Of a DNA stretch of 64,000 nt, positions 58,316 to 64,000 are shown piece by piece. The notes under the pieces were generated by a model. It made no database searches, was not told the origin of the DNA, and saw only the letters and a list, made by a program, of their open reading frames with translations. The DNA lies in the NCBI GenBank assembly GCA_028023455.1, contig JAQFVV010006645.1, positions 370,001 through 434,000 of the forward strand, read 5' to 3'. Positions within the stretch are counted from its first letter, which is position 1. Every line of letters starts with the position of its first letter. This DNA is from Epiperipatus broadwayi (taxonomy: Eukaryota > Onychophora > Udeonychophora > Euonychophora > Peripatidae). The translations under genes and the position numbers were made by a program.

Positions 58316-60486
58316 GTAACGAGCACAGATGACGTTACATTGTTTTTTTATTATTAAACATGAAGTTAAAATAAGAAGTTCGCATTTAAAAATTTTCTTT
58401 AGGAATTAAAAATTGAAATTAAATATCATCTTAAACTCGTATATATAAATTGCACAGATAAAAAAAAAATTATTAAAATAAAACTTTATTAAAAATAGAA
58501 AGGTATTTTAAAAACAAAAACTTAAAACATTTAGAGATAAAAATATATCTTTAATCTTGGAAAACACATTAATTAATCAGAAATGAAAATGATTGTTTTA
58601 ATTAGTTAAATGTAAACTAGCCTTGGGCAGTTAAATGTATAAACAATGGTCAAATAGGAAAACAATAGAAACTTTTAGCAAATAAAAAGAAATCCCTATG
58701 GAATCGGACCTCAGCGAAAAGATGACCATCATTGATGATGGAATGTTGAGTCAATCCTTAAGATTAATATAAAAGGAAGAGTTGGTTATTATGAGTGGAC
58801 AGATATGTGTTAGTGGGGAGTTGAAGGAGAAGGGATTGAAAAGACACACTCTTCAATCCCTTCAGTCATGCTAGGAAGAAAGAGAAATGAAGTATCGTTT
58901 TCTACATTGAGGACCAGCTGGAGTAAAAAACATCCGGATGAATAAATAAAACGGCCAACAGAATACCAATCTTTTTTTTTTGGACAGCATGGGAATTCAC
59001 GTTCAAATGGCAAGCAACAGATAAAGATGAACTGTTTAAAACTGTAAGAACTTTATAATTAATGAACATTAAATTAAAAACTTTCCGTATTTAAATAATA
59101 CAAATAGAATCCTATCTGACCAACGTAAATTAATATTAATAATGTCATTTGATGTATTTTTTTTAATTTAAAATCATTTTCATTTATTTTTTTTGTTCTT
59201 TTAAGTTTCTATTATGATTTTTGTTTTTCATTAGACTAAATTACACAAATGTTAAACTTTAGTCAGGCGTGAATGGCTATATAGATTTGTAAAGTTATAT
59301 TAGGGGAGGGTAATCTTAGGTTATTTGTTTCATGGTTGAAATGGGTTGATGAATTGGATATATTGATGTAGTTAGTAGATGTAATTTGACATTCGCTATG
59401 GGCAGAATCGCTTGTATATGCTGCACCCTTCCTATTGGCTAGGGAATGCATCGTAAGTCGGCAAAATGACCGCAGTCCATTTCTATGGAGTTTTTTTTTA
59501 TTGTTCTTCTCATAAGATAGATGTAATATTCCTATCTGACAGAATCAATGTCTTATCTTAACCTATTTTGTGTTGCCGTATTCGTATTACATTGAATACA
59601 TCGATATATCAGATGGATTGATGCCAGGTTGGCTGCAAATTTTTTAGCCTAAGGTTAAATGTGGATAGAATGTTTTATCTTCAAATGCAAATCTATGTAG
59701 TCCATTCATACTCGACACCCATAAATAAAATTGCATTAAATTTAAGTTGGGTATAGACGCTTGCATGGGTTCGTTACCGGTTAATTATGTTTTTGGTTTT
59801 CATAGGTGATCAAAATATATAGACATTTGGTAAATACTGATACCTTACGGTGAGTATCTAAGATGTATTTATTTGGATGCTTTTAAGTTATTGGTGTTAA
59901 TGCGGTGTCTTATGATGAACACCATTGGGTTTCTTGTATTCCCTATACAATTGATAGTATCAATGATTTTATATTTTGATAGTTTATGTTTACTTTGAAA
60001 TGTTTTTAACCGTGTAATCTATGTAACCGATCTATACTCAACATTATAAAACAAACTTTCATAAATCCATCTATGCGAACTTAATTAAAATGTAAACTTA
60101 TAATATTATAAAAATTAAAATGTAAATTTAAATTATAAAATCAAATTAAAATCTAAAATAAACATACTAAAATAATAATGTTAAATTTTATATATATGTG
60201 CATAAATAAATGCTTGTATGTTAATTACTGGCAGTGGCTTATTTTATTTATTTTTTAATATTGAAATATAATTAGATAAGATATTATATCACTAATTCTC
60301 TGCTACTCCCTGAGCTAGTGCCTTGGGCTAACGACCGGAATCAAAATTTAAAAAAAAAAAAATTTTTTTTTTGACTTATGTATCTGCCTACTTTATAAAT
60401 TTTTCTAGGTTCAAATGCCTAGATGGCGCCCTGTAGTGCAGCTCATGTTAAGTGTTATTCTCAGGATCATTACAATTATATATATT
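58316..60486. other. Less AT-biased, mostly non-repetitive stretch
   Basis: Base composition is more balanced than elsewhere (58680-59030, 59260-59960) with scattered CpGs. I see no clear exon: the 67-codon minus frame 58810-59013 and the 62-codon minus frame 59263-59451 are unrecognised. TGTAACG...CGTTACA at 58315-58339 is a 7-bp palindrome. CTAGATGGCGCC is at 60419-60430. This may be unique intergenic sequence near a gene. Confidence 0.4.
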
Positions 60487-60569
60487 GAAGCAATGGATCT
60501 GAAGTCCGATCCATGCTTCACAGCCTCCTATAAACTTAATTAGTATTGTAGGCCTGAATTAAGTTTATA
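60487..60569. repeat. Two adjacent hairpins
   Basis: Hairpin 1: GAAGCAATGGATC (60487-60499) pairs with GATCCATGCTTC (60508-60519), 12 pairs with a single bulge. Hairpin 2: TATAAACTTAATT (60529-60541) pairs perfectly over 13 bp with 60557-60569. Nothing nearby suggests a terminator. They could be eroded transposon ends. Confidence 0.65.
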
Positions 60570-61094
60570 GCCCAATATCAGCAGGGTTTTGCATTACAGC
60601 TAAAATTAATTATGTTTATTAAATTTGTATTACATTTAAATATTTCGTGTTACATAAATTCCATTCAAAGATTAAATTTCTGTTAATAAAAATTGCTTGT
60701 AAACTCTATTAGTGAAACATATATATATGTCAAGCGTATATATATGAGTTAATGCAAAATTCTGCTGAAATAAAATGCTTATATTATTAAAAGAAATAAG
60801 AATGTATTTTTCTTTTTAAATCTTCTTAAAATATTTAGTATGATTTGATTTTGAGATAAGCCAGCCAATATTTTCTAAAAGAATGTATATTTTTAATTAA
60901 TTAGCCCATTCAATGCAAATTAAAGATGGCCTTCTCTTTCTTTTTTAATTAATAAAATTCAAAGTTTAAAGAAAGAAATTTAGAGTAAAAAAGTAAAGGT
61001 TATTTTTAGAAAATGTTACCTTGAAACAAAGGAGCATGGGGGCTTATCAAGATCTAAGATCATACAAACAATAGAAGGTAGCTGACAAAGAGGG

Positions 61095-61102
61095 TATAAA
61101 TA
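61095..61102 (+). promoter_or_regulatory. TATA-box candidate
   Basis: TATAAATA in a GGG-flanked context (AGAGGGTATAAATAGAAGTG). About 25-40 bp downstream, GATTCAGAG and CACTGGCATTCAG could be start sites. Two short ORFs follow. It could be a host gene promoter or the promoter in an LTR. In AT-rich DNA chance is also possible. Confidence 0.35.
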
Positions 61103-61235
61103 GAAGTGAGAACAAAAGACTTGATGATTCAGAGTTTTTTTCACTGGCATTCAGATTTCTCTTTGGAGAACTCTTTCAAATTTTGCTTGTGAAGATTTTA
61201 TTCCAAATAGTTAGACAACTGTTGTCTTCAAAATT

Positions 61236-61364
61236 ATGGAGAAGTTTGAACATGCTCAAGCTAAAAGTCATATAAATTTGATGGATTCTACTATAGCTTT
61301 GCCTATCACTGAGGTTCCTAAATACCATCAAAATGTCTTAAGTATCCACTCAATAGTCATCTGA
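61236..61364 (+). CDS. 42-codon ORF downstream of the TATA candidate
   Basis: ATG 61236 to TGA 61362-61364, starting MEKFEHAQAKSHINLMDST. Balanced residues and a start shortly after a TATA box are suggestive, but I recognise no family. It may be a first exon, an upstream ORF or the start of a retroelement gag. The next frame (61375-61557, GTG or spliced start) contains a basic GWIKPRRRRTGARNQ patch, also unrecognised. Confidence 0.25.
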   Translation: MEKFEHAQAKSHINLMDSTIALPITEVPKYHQNVLSIHSIVI

Positions 61365-61564
61365 ACTCTGTGCTGTGTCTGTAGGACTTTTCGTGAAACC
61401 ATGCTACATATTTCCATTTTCATTGTCCGGACAAATACCTATCGATGGTTGGATCAAGCCACGACGACGCCGAACAGGAGCAAGGAACCAGGACAGTAAT
61501 CTCTCCTTCATTGAACTATTTACTTTCTACCCTTTTGTTCATACCTTTCTTAATTGAATTATAT

Positions 61565-63468
61565 TATGAATTATTTTATTTAATGATATTTGTAATGTAA
61601 CCATTTTATTAGACTAGTCTTAAATATATATATATATGTGTGATCATCTATCTATATTTAACATTTTTTCCTTCGCTATTCTTCATTACTAACATGTGTA
61701 AATATTTTGTATTCCATTGTGGTTAAGTTTAAAAGTTAATTTTTTTCATTTAAAATCTCTTTCCAATTTTATTTATGTTTCTAAATTCCATACGAGTAAG
61801 TTTCCTTTGTTTGCCAACTTGATCTTCTCAATAATGCCTCTTTTGTTCGCCAGTAGCTTATTACGTATATATGATTTAGCTATATACATTTTAAATAATT
61901 TTTAAACTGTCTGTTTTTAGTGCAAAGCAATTAGAAAATGCTTTGTGAAAGATTTTTACTATTGTACTTTATCGAGGAGATTCAAGTTGCCAATTTTATT
62001 AAAATTGGGAAGACTTAGACCGCAAAAATATTATATCGTTTAATCTGTTTTTAGTGTCTAATTAGTTTTTCATTAATTTAGGGGAAGAGTGGAGGCCATT
62101 AAAAACATTCTTAATATTTTAATGTCATTAATTAAGCATATTTAACTATCAAAAGCTTGAGTTTCCTAATTTTATTATAATGCTTTATTTTACTTTTCCA
62201 ATGATCCAGGCATGCAAAACACATGTTTCTTAGTGCTTTTATTGCACATTTAACTATTTAGCTCCGAAGGTATTCCCACCCATGTCTCTACCTCTGTTGC
62301 TAAGCTTTGTGGCCGGTGAGAAAATAATTTATGTGTGTCTCAGATAATGTTGTTTGTTCGTAATTAGCCTCGAGAATAGGCAAATAGGGCAGAGGTCATA
62401 GTATTCTTGATTTAATATCTTGCATATGGATGGCCTCGAGGTACTTTTGACTAGTATTCGAACTGGGTTAAACCAACATACATCATCTGACTGTCACAGT
62501 TAAATTTTTTTTTTCCGCATTCTGATGCCAACAACATGGGCCGAATTTCATTTTTTTATTGGAAGAATAGGAATAGGGGATTTGAAGTAATAGATATATG
62601 TAAAAGTTTCTCCGGTTTGTCACCATGGGATGAATATCATTTTTTAAATTAAAAAATTAGTACCCTGAGAAGTTTGTTTTAGTTTAACATAGTTATATAA
62701 AAATATACGTATAATTTTTCCAAGTTTGTCTCCTAACGTGAGCCAAATGTCATTTTTGATTAAAAAAAAAAAAGTTAAATGTGTCTATAAGGTAAAAAAA
62801 ATTTTTTCCCCGAGTTTTAAATTACTAAAATGAATGTTTTACTTTTAGAAAAGTTAACACTCCGTTAGTTGTTTTTTTATATATATAATGAGAATAAAAT
62901 ATCAGAGTTATAGCAATTTTTTTCCTAATGAGTAGATTTGCCATATTGTTTTTGTTGTAGAAAGTATATAGTTTCAATGAGGCGGAAGTGTCAAATATAT
63001 ACCCACCCACCCTCCCTTAAAATAGCTTTTGTTCTTTGTTATTTTAGTAGTGCTTAAATATGAGAAGTTTTGATGTAATAATGTTTTTCGAAATATAACA
63101 TATATACGGTAGTGTTAATATTTTAGTAAAAATTACAAATAGATAATAGAATTTTTTTTTCCGTTTGTATAAATTTTTGTAAAGATCTATTAGATAACAT
63201 TTTTTTTCTGTTAATAGAAATTTTTTCTAAGATTGAAAAGTTTGATAAGTTCAAATTAACACTTATCAACGTATGGTGTCAGCAAATAACTTTTTTTCAC
63301 TTTCTCTGCATTTTGTTTCTTTATATGAATAATTATAATCATGCAAAATTTTTTTTTTCACTTTTAAATATTTTGAAATTACGTTTCCGTGCAACAATAT
63401 ATATAAAATAAGTTTTGTTTCAATAATAGCAAACTTAATTTTCAACTTTATAAAAAGGGTACTTTAGT
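61565..63468. other. AT-rich, gene-free stretch
   Basis: Nothing recognised. The segments around 62530, 62620 and 62740 repeat a phrase ending GAATTTCATTTTT / GAATATCATTTTT / AAATGTCATTTTT at roughly 100-bp intervals, a weak old tandem repeat. Confidence 0.4.
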
Positions 63469-63668
63469 ACTTTTCTTGCTATGACGTATTACCACAAAGA
63501 CATACTACTCTAATCTTCCAATCTTTAAGATAACGTCTCCTAGTGATTTCCTGACAATGTTAATTGATAAAATGTGTTCAGAAATCACGTGGAGATGTTA
63601 TGTTAAAGATCGAAAGATTAAAGTAGTAAGTCTTCATGGCAATACGTCATACCAATAAAAAGTAAAGA
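63469..63668. repeat. MITE-like inverted repeat, about 200 bp
   Basis: Arms of roughly 85-95 bp (TACTTTTCTTGCTATGACGT... from 63469; complement ending at about 63668) pair at roughly 80 percent, including TATGACGTATT/AATACGTCATA and AAATCAC/GTGATTT. No ORF. It may be a nonautonomous DNA transposon or an old foldback. The target duplication is unclear. Confidence 0.7.
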
Positions 63669-63719
63669 AGCAAGCCATCTGGTAGAAATCGGATGCCATG
63701 TTTGTTGTTTCTGAAAAAA

Positions 63720-64000
63720 AATATTAATATAATAAAATGTAATAACATCAGTAGACAGCAATAATAATACTAAAAAGTACATCTAATAGCAAGAATACTA
63801 CTAAAGAGGCTAATGGGTAAAAATAGCAATAATAATAGTAAAGAGGATAGCAAGAATAATATGAAAGAGGTCAAAAACCGGTAAAAATAGCAATAATAAT
63901 ACTAAATAGGACATCTAATAGCAAGTATAATATGAAAGAGGACATCTAATAGCAAGAATAATATGAAAGAGGACATCTAATAGCAAGAATAATACTAAAG
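63720..64000 (+). repeat. Tandem repeat, core period 31 bp, runs off the window
   Basis: GGACATCTAATAGCAAG starts at about 63909, 63940 and 63971, a 31-bp period with nearly identical units (GGACATCTAATAGCAAGAAT + AATATGAAAGA). Before this, 63740-63905 holds diverged relatives (TAGCAATAATAATAGTAAAG, GGTAAAAATAGC). The array is cut by the window end. Confidence 0.9.

Noticed and set aside
58315-58339. TGTAACG...CGTTACA as an LTR end
   Set aside because: A 7-bp palindrome beside a family E truncation; no second LTR copy in the window.
60423-60430. TGGCGCC as a retroviral-type primer binding site
   Set aside because: Only seven to eight bases match and no LTR, gag or pol surrounds it. It is better explained by the recurrent TAGATGGCGC phrase.

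Overview
This window comes from an animal nuclear genome that is very AT-rich (roughly three-quarters A+T by eye). No bacterial features are present: no operons, ribosome binding sites or CRISPR arrays. I found no intact host gene. What can be identified is a graveyard of eukaryotic transposable elements: Penelope-like elements (PLE), RTE-type and other non-LTR retrotransposons, a Ty3/gypsy remnant, hAT/Buster DNA transposons and tRNA-derived SINEs. An AT-rich invertebrate fits best. I cannot name the taxon from sequence alone.

Layout. 1-12 kb: RTE 3' tail, decayed Ty3/gypsy reverse transcriptase, AT-rich sequence, two weak exon candidates and a SINE. 12-15 kb: a repeat pair and an 830-bp inverted-dimer element (family A). 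17.3-20.3 kb: decayed hAT transposon. 21.1 kb: 200-bp palindrome (family F). 23.7-25.0 kb: tandem plus inverted family E array. 25.85-28.1 kb: antisense LINE. 30.3-34.5 kb: PLE locus with family D terminal repeats, a GIY-YIG endonuclease remnant and two oppositely oriented PLE reverse transcriptase remnants. 35.4-38.3 kb: a complete but dead hAT/Buster element with 12-bp terminal inverted repeats and a perfect 8-bp target duplication. 38.8 kb: a perfect 40-bp inverted repeat. 41.3-42.1 kb: SINE and RTE tail. 44.5-47.6 kb: a cluster of family B elements. 49.6 kb: a second SINE type. 53.9-55.2 kb: family E and family C (410-bp tandem units). 57.6-58.3 kb: more foldback repeats. 58.3-64 kb: less repetitive sequence with a TATA-like promoter candidate, hairpins, a MITE-like inverted repeat and a 31-bp tandem repeat.

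Main observation. Seven repeat families (A-G) carry a segment laid out like a type I hammerhead ribozyme: stem I, CUGANGA, stem II, GAAA, a short or palindromic stem III, then a UH cleavage dinucleotide. I count 17 occurrences, several with compensating stem pairs. The best is at 24829-24889, with an intact core and a 5-bp stem II. Hammerheads in the terminal repeats of Penelope-like elements are established knowledge, and PLE reverse transcriptase and GIY-YIG remnants lie beside family D, so the motifs are probably PLE-derived or retrozyme-like. Families A-D look like diverged branches of one roughly 410-bp monomer.

Many copies are not simple monomers. They are inverted (foldback) or tandem-plus-inverted units bounded by single 10-13-bp target-site duplications (14078-14930, 23703-24996, 44529-45260, 46129-46406, 47403-47635). 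Each therefore looks like one insertion event, as expected from twin-priming or template switching during target-primed reverse transcription.
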